Positions 25,149 to 37,042 of a stretch of 64,000 nucleotides of DNA are shown here, one piece after another. Source of the DNA: Eucommia ulmoides (taxonomy: Eukaryota > Streptophyta > Magnoliopsida > Garryales > Eucommiaceae); the NCBI GenBank assembly GCA_016647705.1, contig CM028328.1, forward strand, positions 38,912,501 through 38,976,500. The letters are read 5' to 3'. Both the position numbers and the translations under genes were made by a program. How positions within the stretch are numbered: position 1 is the first letter of the stretch; each line of letters opens with the position of its first letter. Below the pieces are notes generated by a model, which made no database searches, had not been told where the DNA came from, and saw only the letters and a program-made list of their open reading frames with translations.

Positions 25149-25409
25149 TTGAATGGATCTAGAATGGCCAAAACTGATATTGAGTGTTGGAATTCTAGAA
25201 CACCACGTGCTGTGTTTTATTCCTGAACTTGATTTGATTAGGGGCCGTTGAGGAAAATACATTTTGGTTTATTAGGTGAATTCAGAACTCACATGCCGTT
25301 ACGTCTAGTTCATTTATGTTTTTTTGTGTTTAGTATTAAAGTTAGTTAATTAGTCGTGGTAGTTTAATTTATTGCGTGGGTGTTTTGCTCGAGTATTAGC
25401 AAAATTCTA
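23755..25409 (+). other. 3' non-coding region of the Athila-like fossil
   Basis: It starts with the GGGAGGCATCCCAAG motif, has a polypurine-like AAGTTTGGGGGTG at about 23980-23992, and continues for 1.4 kb without a frame, including a (CA)n tract at 25122-25147. This is the long non-coding tail known from Athila elements. Nothing else is seen in it. Confidence 0.6.
25122..25147. repeat. (CA)n microsatellite
   Basis: Thirteen or so CA units in the Athila-like 3' region. Confidence 0.95.
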
Positions 25410-25414
25410 GTAGG

Positions 25415-27560
25415 GTTGTAGAGCCAAAAAATATTTGAAATTAGAGAGCTGGACACTTCAACCGAGGGCTCTAACACGTTTGGGATGCGGTGCACATCTA
25501 CGCATCCGATACAATGAAAGTACAAGTAATTATGTCATTGCAACATTCGAGATAGAGCATAATCATGACCTTGCTAACCCAAGAGTTATTCAATTCTTAC
25601 GTTCTCACCGCCATATCAATGAAGATGACGAAGCACAAATGCAATCCATGCACAGTGTCGGGGTTAGAAGTAGAAATATCATGGATTTAATTTTAGAACA
25701 AGACGGCTCGTATGACAATGTGGGTTTCACCAAGAAGGACCTGGACAACAACTTGAGTTAAGCACAACGCCGATCTGTAATACATGGTGATGCTGAGTTA
25801 GCTTTAGCTTATCTTTGTGCAAAATAGGACAGTGATCCATCACTCTACTACCACTACGCCGTTAACCACGAAAGCTGGTTGAGTCGACTATTCTGGAGTG
25901 ATTCGATTAGTCGACTGGATTATGGATACATTGGGGATGTTATTTCTTTCGACACTACATACCGAACCAATGCATATGCGAAACCCTTTGTCATATTGGC
26001 AGGGGTGAATCACCATTACCAGATAATAATTTTTGCATGTGCATTATTAGCAGACGAGACGGTTGGAACATACATATGGGTTATGGAGACACTGTTGATA
26101 GCTATGAATAAAAAATACTCCGAAACGGTAGTGACTGATGGTGGCAAAACGATGAGGAAGGTAGTAGAAGTTATCTTACCAAACTCATGTCACTGACTAT
26201 GCAACTGGCATTTACAGCGTAATGCTATATGAAACATCAAGCCGACTGACTTCCTCCAAGACTTCAAGTAGTGTATGGCACTGAACGAAAACCACGAGCA
26301 ATTTGAGAAGGAGTGGCTAGCATTGATTGAGAAATATGATCTATAGTCAAACAAATAGATGTATGAGACCTACGGTTTGAAGCATCAATGGGTTGAAACA
26401 TATCTACGGGATCATTTCTTCACCGGCATGAAGAGCACACAACGTTGTTAGGGTATGCATTCTTTTTTGAATCTCTTTCTCAAGCGACGATTGTGATTGT
26501 ACGAGTTTGTTCGCAGTTACGATTGCGCATTGACCAGGATTCGTAATAATAAGGCAATGATAGATCATAAAATAATGAATACAACACCTGTTCTCGTCAC
26601 TTCCTTACTGTTTCTTGAGAAACATGCCTCTAAAGTCCTCACGCGTACTATATTCAATATAGTCCGCAATCAGATTCAGAACGAGAGCAACTATTTCGTA
26701 GTGCAAAGAATAGAACACGACAACTCAACAAGTTACTATCTAGGAAAGTATTCGAGGCCAGAGAAGAGGTGGTGGGTCGTATCGTATCAGGCGGAGAAAC
26801 GCTACATACGTATGAGCTTGAAAGTAGAGTCATTTGGGATACCGTACTCCTACATAATTACCATCCTAAAGGTTGAACATCTAAAAGAAATCCCTGAAAC
26901 GGCTTATTTAAAACGATGGACAATGGGGGAAAAATCGAATTGCCTTCCAGAGACAATTTCGTAGAAGACAAGACATGGTTTTCTAGGTGGCTTATGCTCG
27001 AAATTGTGTTACTATGCATCACAGGGTTGCAAATCAACTAAGGCTGCTCATTCAGGGATTTTGTTCTTAACTAAAGAAGCTAAATTGACATGTGATAAAC
27101 AACGACACCCATCCAACAGCTGTGCAGAAGGTTCAGGCACCCAATTTGGTGTATAAGATCTAGATACTGTGGTGACAAAAGGTGTTCCACGCGTTGGAAA
27201 GAGTCGGACAAGAAAATCAAAAGCATGACGCTGTGGATATTGTCGGTAAATTTCTTCTCTATTCATGTGTGCGTACGTTTCTTTATTATTCGGACATCCA
27301 GTCATTGCCTGGTATTGTACGCTTATAGGATGAAAGGTCACACGAGGCCAAAATGTCTGAAGTTTCACCCAGGAAATCAAGGAGAAAAAGGGTTGAATAC
27401 AGATCTTAACATCACTCTCCAAAGAAGGGATGATGATTTAGTTGATGTGGTAAGTCCGGGACATGTCAATGATGGTGTAGAGAATCCTCCAGTCCTGTAT
27501 GGGGTAGGTGCGACGACATATCATGTTCATAATGCTTCGATTTGTTGCGTGAGTTTATGA
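25415..27560 (+). pseudogene. FAR1-type Mutator transposase, main part
   Basis: Continues the FAR1 domain (GCRAKKY, then LTRLGCGAHLRIRYN and ATFEIEHNHDL). The MULE catalytic domain follows: the first Asp at 25951-25953 (ISFDTTYRTN), the second at 26137-26139 (VVTDGGKTM), then the CNWHL C-x2-H motif near 26199. Further on lies a degraded SWIM zinc finger (VESFGIPYSYIITILKVEHL, normally with C and H where Y and I stand). A C-terminal C-x2-C-x4-H-x4-C zinc knuckle (RCGYCR joined to MKGHTRPKC) spans an intron of about 90 bp starting at 27243. Several in-frame stops (TAA 25759; mostly TAG or TGA later) show it is dead. It reads toward the minus-strand PTPD gene. A domesticated FRS gene is less likely given the transposon-like neighbours. 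Confidence 0.85.
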
Positions 27561-29515
27561 GTGCCAATGATCCTGCATTCAATTACATTCAATAGATTTT
27601 AATTATAAATAGCACATTTTGTACTCGACACTCTCATATTGTTTAAAAATTCTAAGTTAAATTTCTTACCATGCTTGGTGCCACTAGACCTAAAGTCACT
27701 CTAAGTCATATGGGTTGGCATTGCAGTGTACCTATAACTCTCACTGCCGGTGGTATGAGAGAACCCGCAGGTCTCTACCGTAGGACACTTTGTAATAGAG
27801 GTTGAAACGAAAATACCTAAATTCACATTCAATACATAGTAGGAGGCAAAGGAAAATGAAAAAGTAACTTGTAACAATTTACAAGTCACATAGAGAACAA
27901 AATTTAATTTTATTCCCCCAAAATAAGATAATTATCAATCCATCATTCAAATTGTCTGTTCTAAAAAAAAATAAAAAAAAATAAAAAAAAATAAAAAAAA
28001 AAAAAAGAGAAAAGAAAAGAAAAGAAGAAGAAGATCAACCAACATCAAAATTCATAAAAACCAAACATACGCTAATTTTATCAACCCATTTTGAAATACC
28101 TAATGACATAAACAAATCACTACACAATTCTAGTAGCTTCGCAAGCTTGTTCCAGTAGGAAGGGGGGCTACTGAACAACTGGCATTAGGTAAACAAAAGA
28201 AGCGACGATGTTCCAGCACGCCCACTATGCATCCGGTAATCACGAAGAACAAACTGACGATTTCAAAAATAAAATTAGAAGATTCCTCAATGAATCAACA
28301 CAACAAATGAGCAGCACCACCTAGAACCAAACTAATAGGTGATCTCAAAAAATTTACAATCAACGTAAAGAATAGTAAGTTGAAACAATGTTATCATCTC
28401 CATAAGCAATATGATAAGATTGGGCATCATAAACATAAACATGAACCATGAAATTGTACGCAAATCGCACAACACAATATGTAAGGGACAAATTGGCAAC
28501 CGAAAGAAGAGTAATAATATCCATTTATCCGTAAATATAAAATTATACATCAAATTAAGAAAATTAGTGATAGAAAAAAATCAATTAAATAAAAACAGGA
28601 AAAGATCAAAAGTAGGGAATTATAGTTTAATCCTATCCTCTGAATTAGTGACAAAAATCGACATACCTTCAAGCCGATAACTGTTGGTTTTATTGGCTGG
28701 GGCATGAATTGGACTGCTGTTAGCCCCTAACAACACTGGAGGACAAAACAACACTGGATTGGTGCACTTTACTACCGGACACAGCGCATGTGACACAAAT
28801 TGGGTCATTGATAAGGAAGGCACCAACTTAGTGCAAGTCGGTGGACAGTGGCGTTGTGACACAACACGAGCAGGTGTTGAGCAGTGAGAAAGACCTTGGT
28901 GCAGACACGTGTTGGACAGGTGTCAATTCTTTACCTAGGCAGTTGCGGCTGTCAACTATTGTTTTTCCTATATATAGTCATGGTTCGGGTCTATTCTTAG
29001 TTAGTGAATGTATAGACAAACGTTTTCAAACCGTTGTAGTAATTGGGTTCCTTGTTTCCTGACTTATATAATACAAGGTTGAGTTTTCCTGTAATCGTTG
29101 TTGTGCCGTTACGTGGGTGCATTTTGGTACTCTATTCCGTTGTATTCAGTTGTAGTAATTTAACCCTATGACAACTGCCAAATAGTGAAGAACTTATATG
29201 GACTTCAGATTCAGCAAAACAGTATACGAAACAGAAGAAATTAACAATTGAAAAATCATTTGTTGAGCTTAATTTGTAAGGAAAACAACATGAGAAAACA
29301 TACAACTATATAGCTGAATCGCCAACTTAGGGGGAATTTATACATCCATGACACATATACTCCACCTTCAGAAGAAGCACAAAGTTTTCTACGAAATCAT
29401 AACGTGCAATATGTACATGTATGTTGGAGAAGACGAACATAAATAAATCCAAAAAAAAAAAAAAAAATCATTAAATAACACTTAATGAGAAAATGAGAAA
29501 ACATAACACAACATT
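27561..29515. other. Gap between convergent MULE genes, includes an LTR-like stretch
   Basis: No confident gene. 27961-28035 is an A-rich tract. 28682-29170 has the look of a promoter or LTR: a TATA-like CTATATATAG at 28971-28980, a TG start (TGTTGGTTTTATTGGC) and a T-rich tail, but no TSD, primer site or partner copy was found. 29451-29467 is a poly-A run. The remainder is AT-rich without structure I can name. Confidence 0.4.
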
Positions 29516-30430
29516 TGCAATGACCCAGTTTCCTAGGGCTGCCACGCGGTTTCTCCCTAAGGAAAATTAATACTAAACCGAATAACTGATAAATTTTTTT
29601 GTATAAATTCAAGAAATTTTATAAACTACGGCGACAATTATAATTATCGATTTAAATTTTATAATACGATGACAATAATTATATTCAATTTATTGAGTTA
29701 ATTTTTACAACGTTAAATATTAACTACAATTATTACAAATATTAACTAAAATTTATTGATATAATGTGACCTTTTTTTTAGTATATTTATTCATATCAAA
29801 ATCCAAATTAATACAAAAATCCGAACGACCGATTTCTCATTATTAATAAAAACAGTACCATTGTCGATTATTAATAAAAACAGTGCAATCTGAATCGACA
29901 ATTATAATTTGTCAGTTTATCGAACCAATTTAAAAAATTCCCATTTCCGTGGCTCCAATTCTTTATACTAAAAGCACTTAAGTTGGACAAAATTTAAATA
30001 GAAATTCAAATGAATTTCTCGGTGCAGTTTTGCTCTCACTGGCCCTGCAATCAAATTGTGGAGGTTATGAGCCAACGTTCAGTAGAACTCCAACCCTTCT
30101 AATACGTGCATTTAATTAATGCAACACGTAAAACACATAGGCATCATTTCTACATAATTTTCACATAATCCTAATTATTTCATAAAATTTAATAGTTAAA
30201 ATTTAATAACAATAATAACATAAATCACACAATAAGAAAATTAAATACATATATTAAAAGAGTTAAAAATTGTACCTGAATTCTGAAGTCGAAATCCGAA
30301 TAAGAATACTCCAGAAATAAACGTTCATATATACATAACTGATGTTTATATATAAACTATTTCCGTTTTCGCAATCCCCCTACTACGACTCCTAACCTTG
30401 CTGAATGATATTCCTTAACATTTTAAGAGA

Positions 30431-30485
<55 letters not shown>

Positions 30486-30531
30486 GCTAATGATATGTAC
30501 ACATGTAACATGTAGGTGTATAAGGCAAATG

Positions 30532-30565
<34 letters not shown>

Positions 30566-30934
30566 AATGATCCCAATGCCAAATACGTGGTTGTCTATTT
30601 TTCTTTAATTTTTTTTATGGCCACCACGATTTCCTTAATGGTTGAGTAATGGAATATTACACTTAATACCCCTTAATTATAAAATAATTCATATTAAATA
30701 TGATAATTATATTTATCTCCCCAAAATTATCAAATATTATCTATAAATTTTCCTAATATACATAACACCCCAAAAATATTAAATTAATATTTTTAAAAAT
30801 ATAAATTTAATATTTACCTCCAAAAATTAAAAAAATATATATGTATACCATAAATTTACAAAATCGTATCAAAAAAATATTAAATTTATATAAAATAATA
30901 TTTTTCAAAATTATAATATTTTTTTACTATTATA
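29516..30934 (-). repeat. Solo LTR (same family as 22669-23754), TSD ACATT
   Basis: Inverted copy, 1419 bp. Its plus-strand left end TGCAATGACCCAGTTTCCTA corresponds to the right end of the 22.7-kb copy, and its other end matches that copy's start region over about 130 bp. ACATT lies on both sides (29511-29515 and 30935-30939). There is no internal region. Two ATT microsatellites (30429-30485 and 30533-30563) lie where the sister copy has its TAA run. The family's lineage is not clear; the TGTAATACCCC-type start is common among plant Ty3/gypsy LTRs. Confidence 0.8.
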
Positions 30935-30959
30935 ACATTAAACAGTTATAGAAGCGCGA

Positions 30960-31633
30960 GTCGTTACCATTAATCCTTTGCCGCACTGTCAGATGTACAA
31001 CTTTCAACATCTAGTGCTGAAGCAATAAGGTTTTCAATGTCTACTATTTTTCGATCGATGTGAGAAAATTTGTCTGAAAGTCGTTCCAGCATTCGTGCAA
31101 ACCCATCGTCGATCATCCTTTCCAATTTCTCTTCCTCATATGCAAATCCCCATTACCACGTCGTGTGCGACGGGTTTCAGTTTCAGGTTATGGGGAATGG
31201 GCTGTGGAACGTACCTTATCCGCCCTTTCCGGATCAGGCAATGTCATATCTTCAACTCTCTCCACGTCCTTGTCTTCAATTTTCATCGTCCGCAACGTCC
31301 CTTCATCGATGCAACTCTTAGGGGACCAACACTTCTCTCCCTCTAGAGACAGACCAAAGTATTTGAATATTTTTGTCAATAATCTTGGGAATGGCAGTAA
31401 GAATGCCTTCATTTCGTTGCTAATAGCTTTTGGCCATTTGTTTAAAGATCAGGTAAGGGACTAAGAACCTAGTATGATATATAAAATCATACAACACCAT
31501 ACGGTCGGTGTACTTCACAATATCGTGGTATTCCCCACAAGGCATTAAATTATCTTTTACATATTGGTGAAGGAGGCATACGTGTGGTCTAAGCTTGGTA
31601 GAAATTAGACAACCACCTTCAAATGAACTTGTT
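30960..31633 (-). pseudogene. PTPD-domain transposon gene, C-terminal part (separated by the SIRE-like complex)
   Basis: Read from 31633 leftwards: STKLRPHVCLLHQYVKDNLM, then YHDIVKYTDRMVLYDFIYHT and LVPYLIFKQM. In a shifted frame FKYFGLSLEGEKCWSPKSC and DEGTLRTMK follow, and last a coil-like tail (DGFARMLERLSDKFSHIDRK). This is the second half of the plant 'putative plant transposon protein' domain as I know it (long helix, PYLI..QM, then the GE.C.SP..FDEGTLR motif). At least one stop and one frame slip are present. The N-terminal half on the same strand is at 48232-49146, so the gene was split by the element in between. Function in the MULE is unknown. Confidence 0.6.
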
Positions 31634-34010
31634 TGTTGATCCTAAGATTTTAATAGACAATTAAGTGTTAATGTTTTTGGTGGAACTAACGAGTTTATTG
31701 AGTATTTCAGTGTAAAATTTTTACTATTGATGTTATCATGAAGATATTATTAAAGATGCTAAGGATGTTGAGAGATAATCAAAGAGTTGTACATTAAGAT
31801 CCTGAAGATCCTAAAGAATTTAGGTGAAACAACTTAAACTAATCTTTACTCTTAATGTATCCCGATTAGGATCACACATGAAATAAAAATGAATTTATAT
31901 TTATGTGAGTTTTTTATAGGGTTCTAATTAGTTAACATATTTGCTCCAATGTGAAATTGAAGAAGAAATATTGACCTAAGAAAGATTAGTGTTTAAAATT
32001 GATTAATAGTGTCAATTAAGTTAACTGAGAAAATAAATCGATTAAAGGGTCGAAAACGTCGAAGATTGGAGTTGAAATATAATTGAGAAAGAGAGATCCA
32101 ATACTAATCACTCAACCGACAGCAAGGAGATCGGTTAACCGACGACAAGTGTCTGAGAATTGGAGAAGTCTTTGAATTGATTGGTCAACTGACTGAGAGA
32201 GATCGGTCAACCAATGACCGAGATGTGAACTCTTTGAATCGATCGGTAATCGACCATTGATGATCGGTCGACCGACCATGGCCAAAAAATGGCCTGAGGA
32301 GCATCGTGAATCAATCGGTCAACCGACACATGAAGGATCGGTCAACCAATTGGAGAATAAGTTTGGCTTGGGCTACAACTTGAATCAATCGTCCGACTGA
32401 TGGGATTTGGTTGATCAACCGACTGTGTTGTTTCAGGTTTGGAGGATTTCGTGAATTTGATCTAAAAGTAGTCGTTAATTAGCCGTTTTTGGCTGATTTT
32501 TTGTAGATATCTCAGGGATTTGAACTTATAATAGATATATCATCCTTATTTGATTATCCCTATAGATAAGGTACACTTGTTTTAAATGTTTCTCAAATTG
32601 GTCTATTTAATACTTTCTATCTTATCGATTTGAGATTGAGAAATATTTGAGGGATTTAATTGAGAGATTGAAAAGCTATAATTAAGTATTTTGAACCAGG
32701 ATCGAGTCATATTTATTTATGGGGTCTATATGAGTAATTAAATGTCTTATCTTGTGGGAACTAGCCGTTAGAGGGCTTGTTTCAAATCTATTTTAATATA
32801 CCTGCGTTTTTCACTTGTGAGATATCTGAATATATCATTCTATCAAGAGCTATTCAGTTCCTGATATTTCTGAGAGTCATTATTTTGAAATCATACCAAG
32901 AGTGTATTGTGAGATTATCTTTGAGAAAAGTTTTTGAGAAAGTGTGCTGAAAGTTTTGTTGTCATCAATCTAAAGTCTTACTACGATTCAATTTTCATTT
33001 TTTTGGTGATATCCTGGTGAGATCGTTTCAAACTTTTACTTTTAATTTTTATTTGATATCATTATTGATTGCTTGGATTTTTTGATCATTTAGAAATCGT
33101 TTTCTGAACTTGAAATTGCATAAAAATATTTTAAAATGATTTTTGGTGAAAATCTGATTACGTGCTTAATTGTGTACTCCCCACTTATTTGATAATCAGA
33201 TTTTGAATTTCTCCCGTAAAATTCTATCACTAGTAAATTCGGGACATTAATTGAGTTTAAATTAATTTGAGGTGGTAAAAACTCCGAGTGGAAAAAGACT
33301 TATCATTTTTTTCTTAATTGGTGAGTTGTGTGCGAATTAAATATTATTGGAAATATATAATCAGGGGTTGCTTGGTTTTAATCTCTTCCGGTAAAGAGAT
33401 TGAGATTTGATCTTTACTTAAGATATAAAAAGGTCATATTACTCTTTTTCGTGAAAAGAGAAAGGTGTTAATTCTTCCTAAATAGAATTAGTTTATGTGA
33501 TTTTGTAATGGTTCCATCCTTACCGGTGAAAAGGATATTTGAAGTTTTTTTTTTTTTTTTTTTGTGAGGTTTTATTCTTAGCCTAAGTATAAAAGAATTA
33601 GGTTAATCTTTAGCCTGTTAAAAATATTGAGGTTCTTCCTTAGCCTGTGAAAATAGAATTGTAAAGGTTGATTTTGAGACTGTGAAAAAAATCATTGTGT
33701 AAAGTTTTGGTTCCTATCTTAGTGGTTTAGTGGGTGCGAATCTCTGTGAGGCTCGGAGGACTTGATTAACCAAGAATAGCTTGGTGAACTAGTATATATT
33801 GTGGTGTGTTGTTTTTTTACTTTATTTATTTTCTGTTGTTTGGGTGTGCACCTAGTGTTTATTACACTTATCCGTTGTTATATAATGAAATAATAATTAA
33901 TTTAGGATTAAATTAATTATTTAAATTTAAGTGTTGAAAAGATAATTATTTGTTTTAATTTTAAAACTACCCAATTCACCCCCCTTCTTGGGTAGATCAC
34001 TTGGCCAAAA
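31634..34010 (+). repeat. Left LTR of the SIRE-like complex
   Basis: 2377 bp from TGTTGATCCTAAG to CTTGGCCAAAA before the primer site. Four LTRs of this family lie in the window (also 37043-40817 inverted, 43293-48231, 44663-47287). From 32105 to 32420 it has about ten spaced GATCGGTCAACCGAC-type words. A poly-T run lies at 33545-33562. Confidence 0.85.
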
Positions 34011-35010
34011 ATTGGCGTTAGAGTTGGTTTTAACTCGATATGCTTCATAGTATATCTAAACAAGATTACGTAAGGTGGATTGATTCTGATATTATTCTCA
34101 CTATTAAACACGATCACATGGAGTGCCCTGATTATGATATTATTTGCACTATTGTTGAGTCTTCTACTTCTTTCGATAGTCATTATTCCGTTCGTGAGAA
34201 TAATAGATGTCGTGATAATGTGAATGCAGATAAGGCTATTAAGATGCTTATTGCCCTTATGAATTTTTTGGAAAAGAGAATTTTAAACTTGGGCAAAAGA
34301 TTGCAACTCTTGAAAATAAGAAGTTTAATACTGTCAAATCTCTTAAGAAAAAGAATTTGGACAAATATTTTGAAACTGTTAAGTTTAGAAATGCTTTATC
34401 GGAAATTGGTAAGTTGTATGAAAAAATTGAGTCTCTTGAAGATGAGAACTGTGTTTTGAAAAATGATATTTATGATCTTCGACATAATGATTTCAAAAAG
34501 AAAAATCTTGCAACTTTAAATGAGGAATTGAGCATTGAATTGGATAATGCAAGGTGTGAGCTTGATAGAGCTCATGTGAAAATCTATTCTGTTGAAAATG
34601 AGTGCCAAATTCTTAAGAATGATCTTGAATTTATGCATAAGAAGAATTTTGGTCTACAAGTAAACGTTAGCACAAATGAGCGATTACTTGAGAAGACACA
34701 AAAGAAGCTTGATGAAGCAATGAATAAATTCAAGGATTTTGAGAGGACTAAACCTATTGAAAAACCAATAGTCACTAAAGCAGCTCCTCAAAATCGCAAA
34801 CAATATCATGCTCCCGTACGGAACAATAACTATCCGAAGAGACGTACTAATAGTATTAAATGCTTTTATCGTGGGAAGATTGGTCATTATGAGAAATATT
34901 GTTATTTATTGCATGGTTACCCTATTGGATCTAGAAACAACTGGATACCAAAAAAGAAAAATGTTGATGCAAGTACTAATCGGAGATTCAAACAAATACA
35001 ATGATAAAAT
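34011..35010 (+). pseudogene. Primer site and gag-like region of the SIRE-like fossil
   Basis: After the primer-site-like ATTGGCGTTAGAGTTGGTTT, frames from 34040 read as copia gag. The second (34357-35004) is a long coiled coil (residues 1-130, rich in L, E, K, N) followed by a basic stretch and a zinc-knuckle-like segment (CFYRGKIGHYEKYC, 34861-34902). Gag binds the element RNA in intact relatives. This copy is a fossil. Confidence 0.7.
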
Positions 35011-35225
35011 GAATATTACATGCTGACGAAGAGATTCGAACAGACACGAGGATACAATGAATATTCTATGCCGACAAGGAAATCAAGATTTAATGTACCT
35101 AAAAGGAAGAATCAGCACATGCAAAATAGAAGGATCAAGGAACAATAAGTTCGTTACATAAAACCTACCAAATATTATCCAAAACAAATGATGAGATATC
35201 ATCTTCAAAAACAAAAAAAAAATTT

Positions 35226-35245
35226 GGGGGGGGGGGGGGGGGGGG
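35226..35245 (+). repeat. Homopolymer run of 20 G
   Basis: The sequence AAAATTT then twenty G then ACACA. It lies at the junction between the plus-strand gag remnant and the inverted relative. The purine run resembles an expanded polypurine tract, but it may simply be slippage. Confidence 0.95.
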
Positions 35246-37042
35246 ACACATAGATAATTCACTCTAGGCATTCATATAATAGAGCCATATTGGATCAACT
35301 CATAAATTCAATTTTTGAGCACAAAACATCAACACTTTGTGGATCATTTTTATAGATAAATATCAAGTCTACTCAATCCAACAAGATCCACACCAAAAAC
35401 ATCTTTCTGAGCATGCAATCTCCCTCTATCTAATTGTAAATGAATAATATTCATGCATAGGTGAATAATCATAACATTTCAGCAATATAGCATGATAAAT
35501 TTGAGGCAATCAAAATCTTTCAACAATGTAGCATGCAATCATATAATTTTTAGTTAAGTCCACATACCTTACTCATGATACCAAAACAATGTCTTCCCTT
35601 TATAGAAACAAAACATATGCTATTTAACACACTAAAATAGGAAACATTTCTTAAGCATTTCATTAATCATAAATCTAGTGCATGTATAATTACGGATAAG
35701 TGCATATTTCTCTCATAAAATCTCATTTCTCTTTTAGAATAATAATAATCGTTTATAAATCAGTAGACATGCAACATAAAAACATATTATCATGCATTAA
35801 GAAGCATAAAGACTCAGTTCAATCCAACTTATTTGTATAAAAGATGTATTTATGAATAAGAGCACATTATGCAAATAATCTTACTAAATTGCATATGCAA
35901 TAAATAATTAGCATTATTTATTGAGATCACAAACACTCGATTAATCTTTAAAATCACAAAACATGCTTTAAAATAAACATATGATCACTACTCAATATAA
36001 GCATATAAAGACATGTTAATATCCTTTAACTAAATATGATTCTCATAATCACCAAATAATGTTTCTAAGACAACAAGTAAACACATCATTGAAAATAAGT
36101 CTTAACACATATCTCTTGTGGCTTCTTTACAACTTCACCTCGTGTCTTTGGTGCATCTTTTCGCTTTGCACACGTCGCTTGTGGATTTGGCTTTGATATA
36201 AACTCTTTAACTGTTCCTTTAGGTCCACTTCCAACATTTTATAATTCTGCACAAGATATTTCAACAATTTTCTTCGGTATCCAGTTCATTTCAGATCCAT
36301 CCTTGTTAGACATAAACTTAGGATTCCGAAATGGACATGATATTTTAAAATACCCAACCGTATTTCAATAATAACATCTCAAATCTGATTTATCATAGAA
36401 AGCACGAGATGTAAAACATAAATAATTTCTAATAATAGAAGCATAACTATTACTGGCCTGTGATGAAAGATGAGACGATGAAGTATATCCACTTTACCTA
36501 GAAAAATCATTTTCAGAATCTCTCGAAATAGACTTAAGGTTAGATTTTAATTTTTCAATTTTTTTCTTAAGTAAATCAATTTTAGAAACAAAATCTGAAA
36601 TTTTCTTGGAAATCATATCAAATTTATTTTTTAAAACTCTATTTTTATTTTCAAGAGAATCCACTTTAGAGAGCAAATTATTAATATAAAGAACAACTTC
36701 CGAAAACTCTTGTAAACCACAATAATCATCCAAATGTATTTTAGATTTTCGAACACTTTTTCCACCATTTTCAAAAGAAGTAATTTTTATTTTTAAACTC
36801 AAGCTCTCTTTAGCAAAAAGTAGTGTGAAAGAAAGTAATTTTTCCATAACAATATGAAAATTTTCATTATCATCATCACCATCACTACCACTAAAATCAC
36901 AATAATCATAAACCACATTATCATATACGCAATTATCACTATCAAAGGATGTTACACAAAACACATCATCCATGATGTGTGCACGTGACCGGTTTAGCTA
37001 GGATGTTAAGCCTAACGAGTTAAAATCAGCTCTAATGCCAAT

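Larger units (their letters stand above)
20241..25409 (+). mobile_element. Athila-like Ty3/gypsy element, short derivative, inserted in the FAR1 gene
   Basis: The left end TGATAGGTGG starts an LTR (20241-21562). An aspartate-tRNA-type primer site follows (TGGTGCCATTGCCAGGAA, 21569-21586), then gag-like sequence (about 21700-22668), the CCAAGCGCTAGTTGGGAGGC motif typical of the end of the coding part, and a 3' non-coding region ending in the TTGCTCGAGxxxTAGCAAAA word that normally lies beside the polypurine tract. The 5-bp sequence GTAGG flanks both sides (20236-20240 and 25410-25414). Only one LTR is recognisable. Protease, polymerase and integrase are not seen, so it was probably a non-autonomous (LARD-like) copy. 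It is broken. A solo LTR of another family is inserted within it. Confidence 0.8.

Noticed and set aside
28682-29170. A complete LTR
   Set aside because: It has a TATA-like word and a TG start, but no matching end, primer site, TSD or second copy in the window.
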